Source: Labia minor
Lineage: Eukaryota > Arthropoda > Insecta > Dermaptera > Spongiphoridae
Direction: 5' to 3'
Length of the DNA: 64,000 bases
NCBI GenBank assembly: GCA_963082975.1
Contig: OY720344.1
Span: 76,744,053-76,808,052 of the forward strand
This document shows positions 62,770 to 64,000 of the stretch, in pieces. Under the pieces are notes generated by a model. It searched no databases and was not told where the DNA came from. It saw only the letters and a list, made by a program, of their open reading frames with translations. How positions within the stretch are numbered: position 1 is the first letter of the stretch; every line of letters starts with the position of its first letter. Position numbers and translations under genes: made by a program.

Positions 62770-64000
62770 TGAAAGACAACGATTTTGTTGTTTCTTCTAA
62801 ACAATTATAAGTTTGTTAGATAGAACATAGCTTCTGTATTCATGAAAAAAGGTAAAAATTTTAATAAAAGTGTGCTTAAGGTTATTGAAACACTATTTTA
62901 TTTAATAGTTCAATCTCGTTATGAAATAAAATTCTATTACTTTTTGTTAATCTTCCGATCTCACCCATAGTTATACATAAAAGACAAACCCTTAAACTCC
63001 CCTAATTTGAAATATTGAAAAATACTTCATAAGCCCCATTCCGATAAGAGCTTAACATTAAAAATATAATTAGTAAAATTTAATAATTTTTCTAATCATG
63101 GTTTATAAAAATTATTTTAAGATTTATTTAAAATTAAAATCATTATACTGTCTAAAATATTTTTCTAATATAAATAAAAATGATTCCACTTTCTAAGATA
63201 ATTAAATAATAGTAAGAAAAAATTTAAAATATTAAAAACCAAAACAAATTAAATATCGGAAATATTTTTTGTAACTCTTTATCAAAAATAAGAAAACAAT
63301 GGAAAAATTATTTTTTTTTTTGTTTTATGTTTTTCAAAAAGAGAAATTTATGATTTATCACCAAGTGGAAGATTACTAAACATTAGGTTTGAATTTGTTT
63401 AGTGGGGTATTGGAGTGCGGAAAATCCCCATGTAGTGATGAAACATGAAAGGAAACGTCCCAAATTCGATGTGTTAAACGCAATGACCCATGACTCGTTA
63501 AGTGAACTCTTGTTCTTTGAAAAAATTTAAATGTCCAATCTCTCTTACTGGATTTACACTAGTTATTAAAAATTTAAATCAAACTTTAAAAGTTAAAAAT
63601 TAAAACTCAAAAATCTTAAAAAAACAGTACATTTCATTATCTAAAATCCTAAAGGTTGATATCCAATTAGACACCTGTGCATATAATTTAATAATTCGCT
63701 GGACTAATTATTATAAGTATATTTCATTCAACTTTTCTTATATTATAAATAAATAAATACCTATATTTTGTACATAGAAAAATAGATCACCAATCTATTT
63801 TTTTAAAAAAGTCAGAAATTATGATATAAGATGTAAAGTGTAGCGCTGTTAATATGATGTCTACTTCAGTTCAGAGATCCTATCTACACATGTTCGACAA
63901 TAAATTTAAAAATATTAATTTTAATTGTAGTAATTCCCACACAAAATTATTAAAATATATAAGTATATATTGTATAAATATATATATTATAAATATTTCT
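62770..64000. other. AT-rich, nothing recognised
   Basis: No ORF, RNA gene or repeat end that I can support through the window end. Confidence 0.5.

Overview
This is an AT-rich animal nuclear sequence with short exons, long introns and a dense load of decayed transposons. The trehalose-transporter-like gene and the mix of mariner, hAT, Helitron and Jockey-type relics suggest an arthropod, most likely an insect. I cannot name the species. Only two host genes can be supported. On the + strand is a facilitated sugar transporter of the major facilitator superfamily, closest in my recollection to insect Tret1 trehalose transporters. Five coding exons are visible (17393-17531, 19368-19503, 47220-47428, 51134-51403, 53105-53896), and the start codon exon was not found. 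On the - strand is a complete enolase gene: eight coding exons from the ATG at 59263 to the stop at 54269, plus a probable 5' UTR exon ending at 59864. The genes converge, with only 372 bp between their stop codons.

Layout. 1-17 kb: AT-rich DNA upstream of the first recognised transporter exon. It holds a reverse-strand SINE (3265-3533), a mariner relic (4001-4376), a hAT element split by a Helitron that itself carries pieces of other retroelements (4575-7580), a second hAT remnant with perfect target duplication (8561-9247), and non-LTR and mariner relics. 17.4-19.5 kb: the first two transporter exons. 19.5-47.2 kb: one 27.7-kb intron acting as a transposon sink. It includes a near-1-kb foldback (26387-27370), a second SINE, a gag-like relic, several mariners, a hAT shell with other elements nested in it (39005-40970), and four of five copies of an unclassified family with ACCGACCGACG ends and a CCGT tetranucleotide core. 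47.2-53.9 kb: the last three transporter exons, with an intact-ended hAT derivative (49358-50528) in one intron. 54.3-60.0 kb: enolase, with an 895-bp mariner in its seventh intron. 60-64 kb: sequence upstream of enolase with a small MITE, a non-LTR 3' end and simple repeats.

Function. Enolase is a glycolytic enzyme and the transporter moves trehalose or hexose, so both serve sugar metabolism. Convergent orientation means they do not share a promoter, and nothing here shows co-regulation. I see no CRISPR, operon, phage or clearly new multi-gene system. The most unusual content is the structured repeat families in the transporter intron and their nesting history. All coordinates and splice sites were read by eye; no alignments or database searches were run.
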